The position numbers were made by a program, and so were the translations under genes. 52,546 nucleotides of DNA from Mycobacteriales bacterium (GTDB lineage Bacteria; Actinomycetota; Actinomycetes; Mycobacteriales; SCTD01), in assembly GCA_040902655.1 (NCBI GenBank), contig JBBDWV010000045.1, positions 37,369-89,914 on the forward strand. The letters are read 5' to 3'. Below are positions 27,624 through 35,991 of this stretch, in pieces. Numbering within the stretch: position 1 is the first letter of the stretch; every line of letters begins with the position of its first letter. Under the pieces are notes generated by a model that saw nothing but the letters and a program-made list of their open reading frames with translations, did no database searches and had not been told where the DNA came from.

Positions 27624-29311
27624 CTGGCCACGCCCACCAGGACCGCGTCCGGCTCGCTCGTCCGGAGCGGCCGTACGGGGCCTGCGGTCAGCTCGGTGTC
27701 GTCGTCGACCCGGAACAGCAGCACGACGGGGACCATCGCCACGACGACGATGGCCAGGGCCGGCAGGCCCGCCATCTCGTACCGCGAGTCGGCGGCCAGC
27801 TGCCAGACGCGCACCGCCAGCGTGTCGAAGCCGAACGGCCGCAGGAGCAACACGATCGGCAACTCCTTGAGCGCGTCCACCGCAACCAGGACAGCGGCGA
27901 CAGCGACGCCCGAGCGGGCGAGCGGCAGGTGGACGCCGGTCAGCACCCGTCGCGGCCGGGCCCCGAGGGAGAGCGCCGCACCGGTCAGGGCGGGGGAGAC
28001 GGCGGTCAGCCGGGCCTCGGTACTGGTGTAGCCCAGCGCGAGGAATCGGGCGGTGTAGACGACGACGAGCGCGGCGACCGAGCCGGTGACCAGGGGCCCG
28101 CCACCCGGCAGCCCGAGACGGTCGAGGCCGGTGCGGGCGGCTGCGAGCACGAGCAGCGCACCGACGGCCAGCACCGGCGCGGGCACCGCGTAGCCCGAGA
28201 CCGTGGCCGACACGGCCAGCTGCACCCGCCGGCGAGCGTCGACGCGGGCTGCGTGCACCAGCAGCATCGCCAGGACGACGACCGCTACCGCGACCTGGCC
28301 GGCCAGCAGCACACTGTTGGCGGCGGCGGTGAGGAAGGCCGGGTCGAAGCTGCCGCCGGAACCACGCAGGGGGGTCGTCGTCGACCAGAGCAGCAGGGTG
28401 ACCAGGGGGACGCCGACGGCCGCCAGCAGGACGACCGAGCAGACGCCGGTCGCCGCCCAGCCGGCCGCGCCGGACAACCGGACAGGACTCATCGGGGTGG
28501 TGTCGCGCACCGACGGGCTGAACCGCGCCCCCCGGCGCAACCAGCGCTCGCCGGCCAGCAGGGCGAGCGCGAGCAGGAGCACCAGCAGGGCCAGCACGGT
28601 GGCCGCGGGCCGGTCGAACTGGCCCCGCCAGACCTGGTAGATGCCGACCGACAGGGTGTCGACGCCGAAGTACTGCACCGTGGCGAAGTCGGACAGTGTC
28701 TCGAGGGCGACCAGCAGCCCGCCCGCGGCGAGGGCCGGCCGCGACAGCGGCAGGACGACCCGGCGGGCGGCCTGCAGCGGCCGCAGGCCGAGCGTGCGGG
28801 CGGCGCCGTACGGCGTGGCGGCCTGGTTGCGGAAGGAGACCCGTGCGAGCAGGTAGACGTACGGGTAGAGCGTCAGGGTGAGCACCGCCGCCGCGACGGG
28901 CAGGGTCCGGACGGGCGGGAACGGCGCCTGCTCGCCCAGCAGCGCGCGCCAGCCGGTCTGCACCGGCCCCGGATAGGCCAGCAGCGAGGACCAGACCAGT
29001 CCGAGGATGTAGCCGGGGACGGCGGTCGGGAGCACCAGCAGCCACGACAGAGCCCGCCGGCCCGGGAAGCGGTAGGCGGTCGTCAGCCAGGCCAGGCCGG
29101 TCCCGAGGACCACCGAACCGAGCAGGGTCAGGGCCAGCAACTGCAGCGTCGTGATGGTCAGCGGCAGCCAGCCGGAGCCGGCGACCCGGGACCAGGGGGC
29201 CGTCCCCGCGGCGGCGACGCCGAGGGTCACGGCCAGCACCGGCAGCAGGACGAGCGACGCGGCCGCGCCCGCGACGGCCGCGGCGCTGCGCCGTCCGGCC
29301 CGCGACCTCAC
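27620..29311 (-). CDS. fbpB: Ferric iron ABC transporter permease, FbpB-like (fused double permease)
   Basis: 563 residues containing two permease units in one chain, as in FbpB/SfuB. Each unit has about six membrane helices and an EAA loop: YGAARTLGLRPLQAARRVVLP near 220-240 and LTGAALSLGARPRRVL near 462-480. The GTG start at 29311 overlaps the fbpA stop. Additional upstream codons in the same frame are arginine-rich and not membrane-like. The operon order fbpA-fbpB-fbpC is classical. Confidence 0.92.
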   Translation of the reverse strand: MRSRAGRRSAAAVAGAAASLVLLPVLAVTLGVAAAGTAPWSRVAGSGWLPLTITTLQLLALTLLGSVVLGTGLAWLTTAYRFPGRRALSWLLVLPTAVPGYILGLVWSSLLAYPGPVQTGWRALLGEQAPFPPVRTLPVAAAVLTLTLYPYVYLLARVSFRNQAATPYGAARTLGLRPLQAARRVVLPLSRPALAAGGLLVALETLSDFATVQYFGVDTLSVGIYQVWRGQFDRPAATVLALLVLLLALALLAGERWLRRGARFSPSVRDTTPMSPVRLSGAAGWAATGVCSVVLLAAVGVPLVTLLLWSTTTPLRGSGGSFDPAFLTAAANSVLLAGQVAVAVVVLAMLLVHAARVDARRRVQLAVSATVSGYAVPAPVLAVGALLVLAAARTGLDRLGLPGGGPLVTGSVAALVVVYTARFLALGYTSTEARLTAVSPALTGAALSLGARPRRVLTGVHLPLARSGVAVAAVLVAVDALKELPIVLLLRPFGFDTLAVRVWQLAADSRYEMAGLPALAIVVVAMVPVVLLFRVDDDTELTAGPVRPLRTSEPDAVLVGVAR

Positions 29312-30321
29312 CGGTAGCCGGCGTCCGCGAGCAGTCGTACGGCCACGTCGTTGTGCCCGCCGAGCTCGCCGACGTTGAGCTGGTCGCGCTCGAAGCTGCC
29401 GAAGTCGCGTACCAGCTCGACCGGCTGCACGTCCGGGTTCACGGGGTACTCGAAGTTGCCGTCCACCAGCGGCGACTGCCCCGTCGTCGCGAGCCATTCG
29501 AGGAAGCGCGTGGCGGAGGGCAGGTCGTCGGCGCTCGTCGTGACGCCGGCACCGCTGATGTTGACGTGCGTCCCGGTGGTCGCCTGGTTCGGGAAGAAGA
29601 CGCCGACGCCGAGCTCGGGGTCCTTGGCCAGCTCACGGGCGACGTAGTAGTGGTTGGTGATCCCGACTGCGCAGCCGCCCGCGCCGACGGTGCGCACGAT
29701 CTCGACGTCGTTGGCCAGGATCTGCGGCTCGTTGGCCATCCAGCCCTGCAGCAGCCGCGCCGCCCCCTCCTCGCCGTGATGCGCGACGAAGGACGAGACC
29801 AGCGACTGTGTGTAGGCGCTGGTGGCGGTCCGGAAGCACAGCCGGCCCTTCCACTCCGGGTCCCCGAGCGCGGCATAGCTCGACAGCTCGTCCGGCTTCA
29901 CCTGGTCCGGGTCGTAGATGAGCACGCGGGCACGCTGGGCCAGGCCGAACCACCGGTCCTGCGGGTCACGCAGGTTGGCCGGGACAGCCTGCTCCAGGGC
30001 GGGGGAGGAGACGGGCTGCAGGAGCCCCTGCTCGGCCGCCAGAGCGAGATTGGCCGCGTCAACGGTGAGGAAGACGTCGGCCTTGCTGTCCGCGCCCTCC
30101 GCAGCGAGCCGCTCCCGCAGCTCGGCGTCGCTGCCGTTGAGGAACTCGACCTTGATCCCGGTCTCCTCGGTGAACCGGTCGTAGGCCTTCTCGCCGCCGT
30201 AGGTACGCGCGGAGTAGACCTGGATGCTCGGACCGTCGCTGCCCGGCGTCAGCCCGCAGGAGGCCAGCAGGGGGAGGACCGCCACGGTCGCGACGAACAG
30301 GCGGGGGGACAGAGGTGTCAA
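29308..30321 (-). CDS. fbpA: Iron(III)-binding lipoprotein, FbpA-like
   Basis: Extracellular solute-binding lipoprotein of the importer, 337 residues. A TTG at 30321 behind CTGGAG gives a 21-residue lipoprotein signal with the lipobox LASC (Cys22), which supports this unusual start. After it come IQVYSARTYGGEKAYDRF and, near residue 220, the adjacent tyrosines of GITNHYYVAREL that coordinate ferric iron in FbpA proteins. The upstream region contains a DtxR/IdeR-like site, consistent with iron control. Confidence 0.9.
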   Translation of the reverse strand: MTPLSPRLFVATVAVLPLLASCGLTPGSDGPSIQVYSARTYGGEKAYDRFTEETGIKVEFLNGSDAELRERLAAEGADSKADVFLTVDAANLALAAEQGLLQPVSSPALEQAVPANLRDPQDRWFGLAQRARVLIYDPDQVKPDELSSYAALGDPEWKGRLCFRTATSAYTQSLVSSFVAHHGEEGAARLLQGWMANEPQILANDVEIVRTVGAGGCAVGITNHYYVARELAKDPELGVGVFFPNQATTGTHVNISGAGVTTSADDLPSATRFLEWLATTGQSPLVDGNFEYPVNPDVQPVELVRDFGSFERDQLNVGELGGHNDVAVRLLADAGYR

Positions 30322-30348
30322 GGGAGTGCTCCAGGGCCGAGGTGTGAC

Positions 30349-30367
30349 TAAAGGAAACCTCACCAAA
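30349..30367 (-). promoter_or_regulatory. Candidate DtxR/IdeR-type iron box upstream of fbpA
   Basis: On the minus strand TTTGGTGAGGTTTCCTTTA matches the 19-bp consensus TTAGGTTAGGCTAACCTAA that I recall for iron-dependent repressors at 12 of 19 positions. It lies 28 bases before the fbpA start, in a locally AT-rich patch. The match is moderate. Confidence 0.35.
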
Positions 30368-30484
30368 GAGCTGACAGAAAGGCAAACCCACGAGCCGGTC
30401 ACCACGGTTGGGATTGGTAACGATCATGCTGGGGCACAGCCCTTGCGACCGGCAGGACCAGCGGACGGAAGAAGAGGACACCTC

Positions 30485-30694
30485 GTGGCAGAGCTCAAGA
30501 AGGGCAGCAGGGTCACCGGCGGCGAACGCGACAGACTGGCCGCCGACCTCAAGAAGCGGTACGAGGCGGGGGAGAGCATCCGGCTGCTCGCAGAGTCGTC
30601 GGGCCGGTCCTACGGCTTCGTCCACCGCATTCTCAACGAGTCCGGCGCCACGTTGCGCGGGCGGGGCGGGGCGACCCGGAAGAAGAGCGCCTAA
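30485..30694 (+). CDS. Small helix-turn-helix protein conserved in actinomycetes
   Basis: 69 residues, highly basic, from GTG 30485. The centre reads LKKRYEAGESIRLLAESSGRSYGFVHRILNESG (in parts), a resolvase/MerR-like helix-turn-helix, and the end is the Arg/Gly-rich LRGRGGATRKKSA. Similar very short HTH proteins are widespread in actinomycetes, but I know of no assigned target. It is divergent from fbpA and directly upstream of an acyl-CoA dehydrogenase gene (11 bases). Calling it a regulator of either neighbour would be speculative. Confidence 0.82.
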   Translation: MAELKKGSRVTGGERDRLAADLKKRYEAGESIRLLAESSGRSYGFVHRILNESGATLRGRGGATRKKSA

Positions 30695-30705
30695 CGTTCC
30701 CGCGC

Positions 30706-31860
30706 ATGGACCTGTCGCTGAGCGCCGAGCAGGACGCTGTCCGCAAGGCGGCCAAGGAGTGGGTGGACGACGTCGTCACGCCGCGCGCCCTCGAGAACGA
30801 CCGCACGGAGCGCTTCCCGCAGGAGGCGCTCGACGGCCTGCGGCAGACCGGCTTCATCGGCCTGTCGATCGCCGAGGAGTTCGGCGGCGGTGGCGGCGAC
30901 CCGCTGTCCTATGTCCTGACCATCGAGGAACTCGGCCGCGGCGACGCCAACGTCCGCTCGATCGTCAGCGTCCACCTGGGCCTGGTCGCCGGCTCCATCG
31001 ACCGGTGGGGCACCACGGAGCAGAAGGCGCAGTGGCTGCCACCGATGGCGACCGGCGAGGTGCTCGGCTGTTTCGGCCTGACCGAGCCGGACCACGGCAG
31101 CAACCCCGCCGACCTGCAGGCGACGGCGGTCAGACAGGCCGATGGCGGCTACGTCCTGAACGGCAACAAGATGTTCATCACGAACGGCACGATCGCCGGC
31201 GTCACGCTGTTCCTGGCCCGCACCGGCGGCCCTGGCGCGAAGGGCGTGAGCGCCTTCCTCGTCCCGAACGGCAGTGCAGGCTTCGGGGCCAGGCCTGTGC
31301 ACGGCAAGCTCGGCCTGCGATCCTGCGACACCGCCGAGCTCGTCCTGCGTGACGTCAAGGTGGGTCCGGAGGCGCTGCTCGGCGGCGAGGAGGGCACGGG
31401 CATCCGGGTCGCGCTGACGGCGCTGAACGACGGCCGGATGTCGCTCGGCGCCTCGTGCACCGGGTTGGCGCAGGCGGCGCTGGACACCATGGTCGCCTAC
31501 ACCAGGGACCGGGTGCAGTTCGGCAAGCCGATCGCGGCGCACCAACTGGTCCAGGCGCTGATCGCCGACACCGCGGTCGAGGTGGACTGCTCCCGGCTGC
31601 TGACCTGGCGCGTCGCCGATCTCAAGACCCGCGGGGAGGACTACTCCCTCGCGGCGTCCAAGGCGAAGTACTACGCCTCCGAGGCGTCGGTACGCGCGGC
31701 CAACGCCTGCGTGCAGGCGCACGGCGGCTACGGCTACATCGACGAGTACGCCGCGGGGAAGTACCTGCGTGACGCACGGGTTACCACGCTGTACGAAGGC
31801 ACCTCGCAGATCCAGCAGCTGATCATCGGCCGGGCGCTCACGGGGCTGTCAGCGTTCTGA
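30706..31860 (+). CDS. Acyl-CoA dehydrogenase
   Basis: 384-residue FAD enzyme that oxidises acyl-CoA at the alpha-beta bond. The N-terminal helical domain is followed by the FAD-binding motif GCFGLTEPDHGSNPAD and WITN-like FITNG. The C-terminal helical domain includes RVQFGKPIAAHQLVQ and ends with the catalytic-glutamate segment LYEGTSQIQQLIIGRAL. The exact chain-length class (short-chain, glutaryl or branched) cannot be fixed. A TAACGT box overlaps the stop of the HTH gene eight bases before this ATG, and no ribosome-binding site is visible, so it may have its own leaderless promoter. Confidence 0.95.
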   Translation: MDLSLSAEQDAVRKAAKEWVDDVVTPRALENDRTERFPQEALDGLRQTGFIGLSIAEEFGGGGGDPLSYVLTIEELGRGDANVRSIVSVHLGLVAGSIDRWGTTEQKAQWLPPMATGEVLGCFGLTEPDHGSNPADLQATAVRQADGGYVLNGNKMFITNGTIAGVTLFLARTGGPGAKGVSAFLVPNGSAGFGARPVHGKLGLRSCDTAELVLRDVKVGPEALLGGEEGTGIRVALTALNDGRMSLGASCTGLAQAALDTMVAYTRDRVQFGKPIAAHQLVQALIADTAVEVDCSRLLTWRVADLKTRGEDYSLAASKAKYYASEASVRAANACVQAHGGYGYIDEYAAGKYLRDARVTTLYEGTSQIQQLIIGRALTGLSAF

Positions 31861-31910
31861 GGGCGATGGCCGCCTTTTGAGAGCACGTCCCGAGGCGGAG
31901 GGGGTGGCCT

Positions 31911-33818
31911 GTGCACGACGTCGCCCACTACTCGATGATGCGGTCGTTCCGGCGCGACCCGGCGGTCGCCGACCAGAAGCTGGCGCCCGGCACCGCGCGG
32001 CGGATCGCCCGCTTCGCGGTGCCGTACCGCCGTGAACTCACCTTCTTCCTGGTCCTGATCGTGCTCGCGGCCTTCCTGAGCGTGCTGAACCCGCTGATCT
32101 TCAAGAAGATCATCGATGACGGCATCGGCACGAACCCGCCCCTGACCGCGGACCGGGACCTCGTGGTCGGCCTCGCGCTGGTCGTGGCCGGGTTGGCCCT
32201 GGCCGACGCCGGCCTGCAGCTGTGGTCGAAGTGGTTCTCGATCCGGGTCGGCGAGGGCCTGATCTACGACATGCGGTCCGCCGTGTTCACGCACGTCTCG
32301 CAGATGCCCCTCGCCTTCTTCACCCGTACGCAGACCGGGGCGCTGATCAGCCGGCTCAACCACGACGTGCTGGGCGCCCAGTCCGCCTTCACCGGAACGC
32401 TGGCCGGGGTCGTGAGCAACGTCATCGGCGTGGTCCTGACGCTGATCGCGATGTTGCTGCTGTCCTGGCAGATCACGCTGCTGTCGCTCGTGCTGCTCCC
32501 GGTGTTCCTCGTCCCGGCCAAGCTCGTCGGCCGCCGGCTCCAGGCGCTGACCCGGGAGTCCTACGCGATCGACGCGCAGATGACCAACACGATGACCGAA
32601 CGCTTCAACGTGTCCGGCGCACTGCTGGTGAAGCTGTTCGGCCGGCCCGACCTCGAGGACTCCGCTTTCCGGGCCAAGGCCGGCCGGGTGCGGGACATCG
32701 GCATCACGCGGGCGATGTACGGCCGGGTGTTCTTCGTCTCGCTGACCGCCGTCGCCGCGCTGGCCACCGCAATGGTCTACGGCGTCGGCGGCACGCTGGC
32801 GGCCAGCGGCTCGCTGGGTGTCGGCACCGTCGTCGCGCTCGCGGCCTACCTCAGCCGGCTCTATGGGCCGCTCACCGCGCTGAGCAACGTCCGGGTGGAC
32901 GTGATGACCGCGCTGGTCAGCTTCGAGCGGGTCTTCGAGGTGCTCGACCTCGAGCCGATGGTGGCGGAGAAACCGGATGCCGTGGCGCTGCCGCCGGACG
33001 CGGCGTCGGTCGAGTACGACGACGTGCTCTTCCGCTACCCCAGCGCCGAGCAGGTCTCGCTGGCCTCGCTGGAGTCGGTGGCGGTGCTCGACCAGTCGCC
33101 GTCCTCGGTGGTGCTGCACGGGCTGTCCTTCCGGGCCGAACCCGGCGAGCTGATCGCGCTGGTCGGTCCCAGCGGGGCCGGCAAGACGACCGTCAGCCAG
33201 CTGGTGACCCGGATGTACGACGTGGACGCGGGCGCGGTGCGCATCGGCGGGGTCGACGTGCGCGACGTGACGATGCGGTCGCTGCGCGACGCCGTGGGCG
33301 TCGTGACGCAGGACGCCCACATGTTCCACGACACCATCCGGGCGAACCTGCTCTTCGCCGCGCCGGCCGCCGACGAGGACCGGCTCTGGCAGGCGCTGGA
33401 GGCCGCGCAGGTGGGGGCACTCGTCCGGTCGCTGCCGGACGGGCTGGACACGCTGGTGGGTGACCGCGGCTACCGGCTGTCCGGTGGCGAGAAACAGCGG
33501 ATGGCCATCGCCCGGCTGCTGCTCAAGGCCCCCCGGATCGTGGTGCTGGACGAAGCGACCGCCCACCTGGACAGCGAGTCCGAGGCCGCGGTCCAACGGG
33601 CCCTGTCGGCCGCACTGGCCGGCCGGACGTCCCTGGTCATCGCGCACCGGCTGTCGACGGTGCGCGAGGCCGACCAGATCCTCGTGATGGACGAGGGCCG
33701 GATCGTCGACCGCGGCCGGCACGAGGAGTTGCTCGAACGAGATGGGCTCTACACGGAGCTGTATCGCCGGCAGTTCGCCGCGCAGGAGAAGGCAGTGGTG
33801 CCGGTGCCCGTCGACTGA
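31911..33818 (+). CDS. ABC transporter with fused membrane and ATPase domains (exporter type)
   Basis: 635 residues. A six-helix ABC exporter membrane domain (about 35-345) is followed by an ATPase with GPSGAGKTT (about 420-428), LSGGEKQR (about 522-529) and Walker B RIVVLDEATAHLD. A half-transporter like this must dimerise. Between membrane and ATPase domain there is an unusual stretch of about 20 residues (VSLASLESVAVLDQSPSS) that enlarges the first ATPase strand region. GTG start with GGAGGGGG 6-7 bases upstream. Substrate unknown; lipids, drugs and peptides are all carried by relatives. Confidence 0.93.
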   Translation: MHDVAHYSMMRSFRRDPAVADQKLAPGTARRIARFAVPYRRELTFFLVLIVLAAFLSVLNPLIFKKIIDDGIGTNPPLTADRDLVVGLALVVAGLALADAGLQLWSKWFSIRVGEGLIYDMRSAVFTHVSQMPLAFFTRTQTGALISRLNHDVLGAQSAFTGTLAGVVSNVIGVVLTLIAMLLLSWQITLLSLVLLPVFLVPAKLVGRRLQALTRESYAIDAQMTNTMTERFNVSGALLVKLFGRPDLEDSAFRAKAGRVRDIGITRAMYGRVFFVSLTAVAALATAMVYGVGGTLAASGSLGVGTVVALAAYLSRLYGPLTALSNVRVDVMTALVSFERVFEVLDLEPMVAEKPDAVALPPDAASVEYDDVLFRYPSAEQVSLASLESVAVLDQSPSSVVLHGLSFRAEPGELIALVGPSGAGKTTVSQLVTRMYDVDAGAVRIGGVDVRDVTMRSLRDAVGVVTQDAHMFHDTIRANLLFAAPAADEDRLWQALEAAQVGALVRSLPDGLDTLVGDRGYRLSGGEKQRMAIARLLLKAPRIVVLDEATAHLDSESEAAVQRALSAALAGRTSLVIAHRLSTVREADQILVMDEGRIVDRGRHEELLERDGLYTELYRRQFAAQEKAVVPVPVD

Positions 33819-33822
33819 CGGG
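33807..33822. terminator. Small hairpin at the end of the ABC exporter gene
   Basis: CCCGTC (33807-33812), loop GACT, GACGGG (33817-33822). The stop codon of the exporter gene lies at the loop/3' arm boundary, and the convergent small gene ends ten bases further on. Confidence 0.4.
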
Positions 33823-33831
33823 AGCGGTCCC

Positions 33832-33993
33832 TCAGCCCGCGCCGCCCGTACCGGCGACGCCGCCGAGCCGGCCGTCGTCGGTCAGCTGCTCGGGATCGGT
33901 GCTGGCGGGCCTGTCCTCGGTCTCCAGGTTGTCGGGGTCGGCCGTGATGTCGGTGCCCTCGGACACCTGCGGCGTGCTGTCCGGCTGTGTCAT
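33832..33993 (-). CDS. Small acidic unknown protein (53 residues)
   Basis: Reads MTQPDSTPQVSEGTD and continues with Asp, Glu and Thr-rich sequence to LGGVAGTGGAG. No cysteine, no membrane segment, no domain I recognise. Evidence that it is real: it fills the convergent gap between the ABC exporter and the alcohol dehydrogenase gene, its third-position GC is as high as in the neighbours, and its two ends resemble the 71-residue protein at 36999-37214. No good ribosome-binding site is visible. Confidence 0.5.
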   Translation of the reverse strand: MTQPDSTPQVSEGTDITADPDNLETEDRPASTDPEQLTDDGRLGGVAGTGGAG

Positions 33994-34034
33994 TCCGCTG
34001 GCCTACCCCACCCGTCGCGCCCCGGAACGGTCGG

Positions 34035-35111
34035 TCAGGGGAGAACGAGAGTGCGGGCGCCCCGACCTGCGGCCATCTGTGCGAAGGCGCCGTCGATCCC
34101 GTCCAGGCCGACGGTGCCGCTGATGAGCGCCCCGAGGTCGAGCCGGCCCTGCGCGGCGTGGTCCAGGATCGTCGGGAGATCGGTCAGCGGATCGGTCGAG
34201 CCGTAGACGCAGCCCTGGATCGTCCGCGCGAAGTGGAACAGCTCGAGCGCGGTGAAGGTGACCTGCTGCTCCTTCCCGCCGATACCGACGATCGTCGTCA
34301 TGCCGCCGCGCCGGGTCGCGGACCAGGACGACCGGATGGTCTCGGCGAGACCGACGCAGTCGAAGGCGTGGTCCGCGCCGCGCCCGTCGGTGAGACCGCG
34401 CACCTGCCTGGCCAGCTCCCCGCCGGCCTCCAGCGCATCGGTCGCACCCATGCTCTTCGCCAGCGCGAGCTTGTCGGGGGAGCGGTCCACCACGATCAAC
34501 CGACCGGCTCCGGCCAGCCGCGCGCCCTGCACGACGGACAGCCCGACGCCGCCGAGACCCACGACCAGGACCGACTGCCCCGCACGCACCCGTGCGGTGT
34601 TCAGGACGGCACCGACGCCGGTCATCACGGCGCAGCCGACCAGCGCGGCGTGCTCGAGCGGTACGTCGTCGGGCACCGGCAGCACCGCGCGTGCAGAGAC
34701 CACCGTCTCCTCGGCGAAGCCACCGGTCGACAGGCCGGGGAAGACGTCGACGCCGTCGAGCGTGGCGTACGGCGAGCTCGCGGCGTTGCTGGACGTCTCG
34801 CACAGCCAGGGCTCGCCCTGCCGGCAGAACCAGCAGGTGCCGTCCGGCGGCGCCCAGCACAGGACGACCCGGTCACCGGGCGACGCGCTGGTGACGCCGT
34901 CACCGACCGACACGACCGTGCCCGCCGACTCGTGGCCGAGCACGACCGGCATGGCCTGCCGGAGTGTCCCGCGGGCGAACGACAGGTCGCTGTGGCAGAC
35001 ACCGGTCGCCGCGATCTTCACCCGCACCTGACCCGGCCCCGGCTCGGGCAGCGCGATCTCGGCGACCCGCAGGCGCTCACCGGGGGCGGACAGGACGGCG
35101 GCGCGGACCAC
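34035..35111 (-). CDS. Zinc-dependent alcohol dehydrogenase
   Basis: 358-residue medium-chain dehydrogenase that oxidises alcohols (or formaldehyde adducts in some relatives) with NAD+. Catalytic zinc residues: Cys38 (GVCHSD) and the GHESAG histidine. The nucleotide loop is VVGLGGVGLS, followed by the acidic IVVDRS motif. In the structural-zinc loop the first of the usual four cysteines is replaced: DGTCWFCRQGEPWLC has Asp then three cysteines. Start GTG 35111 with GAGGAG four bases upstream; TAGGCT at 35145-35150 is a likely -10. The class III-like loop length suggests broad or factor-linked substrates, but this is uncertain. Confidence 0.92.
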   Translation of the reverse strand: MVRAAVLSAPGERLRVAEIALPEPGPGQVRVKIAATGVCHSDLSFARGTLRQAMPVVLGHESAGTVVSVGDGVTSASPGDRVVLCWAPPDGTCWFCRQGEPWLCETSSNAASSPYATLDGVDVFPGLSTGGFAEETVVSARAVLPVPDDVPLEHAALVGCAVMTGVGAVLNTARVRAGQSVLVVGLGGVGLSVVQGARLAGAGRLIVVDRSPDKLALAKSMGATDALEAGGELARQVRGLTDGRGADHAFDCVGLAETIRSSWSATRRGGMTTIVGIGGKEQQVTFTALELFHFARTIQGCVYGSTDPLTDLPTILDHAAQGRLDLGALISGTVGLDGIDGAFAQMAAGRGARTLVLP

Positions 35112-35144
35112 GGGGCTCCTCGGACTGACGGGGTGGCTGCGGCA

Positions 35145-35150
35145 AGCCTA
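35145..35150 (-). promoter_or_regulatory. -10 element of the alcohol dehydrogenase gene
   Basis: TAGGCT on the minus strand lies 33 bases before the start codon. In contrast to the leaderless genes here, this start has a clear ribosome-binding site (GAGGAG). Confidence 0.4.
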
Positions 35151-35158
35151 CGAGCCGG

Positions 35159-35920
35159 TTACGGCACGGGCGCCCTCCGCTCCTGCTCCGAGCGCTGGGC
35201 GTCGAAGAAGTAGGCGCCGAGCGTGCCGGCCAGGGCGGCGAACACCGCGACGGAGTAGATCACCAGCGCCACCTCCACGAGCCGGGCCAGCCCCTGCTCG
35301 AGGCCGAGCGGCTGGCCGGCGATCGTGGCCAGGGCAGCCGCGTGCAGGGCGTCGGCATAGGCGTCGTAGAACCCCAGCGTGAACAACAGCTGGCTGCCGG
35401 CGAGCACCACGATGGCGCTCAGCGCGGCCACCCACCCGATCCGGGTGGTCAGGATGCGGCCGGCCGACCGGGACGAGCGGACGGCGGAGCTGACGACCCC
35501 GCCGGCGCGGACGAACCTCAGGACGCGGCCTGCGCGCACGACGCGCACGAGCGCCAGGGCGCGCAGGAATCGGAGCATCGGCAGCAGCAGGAAGAGCACC
35601 TGCCACCAGTTCCGACGCAGGAAGCGCCCCCGGGACGGAGCGAGCCACAGCCGCAGCAGGAACTCCGCCACGAAGACCACCCACAGCGCCCACCCGACGA
35701 GGGTGAAGCCCTGCTGCACCGCCGGGGAGTTCGACACCGTCTGCCCCAGCACCACGAGCAGGAAGAGCACGCCCAGCACGCTCATCGGCCGGTCCAGCCG
35801 GGCGGCCAGCAGCTCGATGCCACGCTCACGCTCGTCCGGCGGCCTGCGCGCGAGCTTGCGGACGCCGTCAGCGGCCAGGTCGGCGTCGCCGGCTGTCCGG
35901 ACCGGACCCTCGGATGCCAT
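35159..35920 (-). CDS. Voltage-sensor-type ion channel family protein with atypical pore
   Basis: 253 residues with the six-helix layout of voltage-gated cation channels. S1-S3 lie at about 46-130. S4 is at about 112-140 with regularly spaced arginines (FLRALALVRVVRAGRVLRFV), and S5 and S6 at about 165-185 and 210-240. The pore loop reads ALHAAALATIAGQPLG, where a potassium channel would have TVGYG, so the selectivity filter is not canonical. It may be a non-selective or otherwise specialised channel, or a non-conducting sensor. It ends 47 bases before the alcohol dehydrogenase start; the genes are probably co-transcribed or simply adjacent. Confidence 0.85.
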   Translation of the reverse strand: MASEGPVRTAGDADLAADGVRKLARRPPDERERGIELLAARLDRPMSVLGVLFLLVVLGQTVSNSPAVQQGFTLVGWALWVVFVAEFLLRLWLAPSRGRFLRRNWWQVLFLLLPMLRFLRALALVRVVRAGRVLRFVRAGGVVSSAVRSSRSAGRILTTRIGWVAALSAIVVLAGSQLLFTLGFYDAYADALHAAALATIAGQPLGLEQGLARLVEVALVIYSVAVFAALAGTLGAYFFDAQRSEQERRAPVP

Positions 35921-35978
35921 GACCGTGCCCTACCCGGTGGCAGCCGGGGGCCCCGCGAGCCGCCGTCCAGGATCGTCC

Positions 35979-35984
35979 TACGGT
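35979..35984 (+). promoter_or_regulatory. -10 element of a leaderless eamA promoter
   Basis: TACGGT is followed by seven bases and then the ATG at 35992. No ribosome-binding site precedes the start. Confidence 0.5.
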
Positions 35985-35991
35985 GTCGCCC

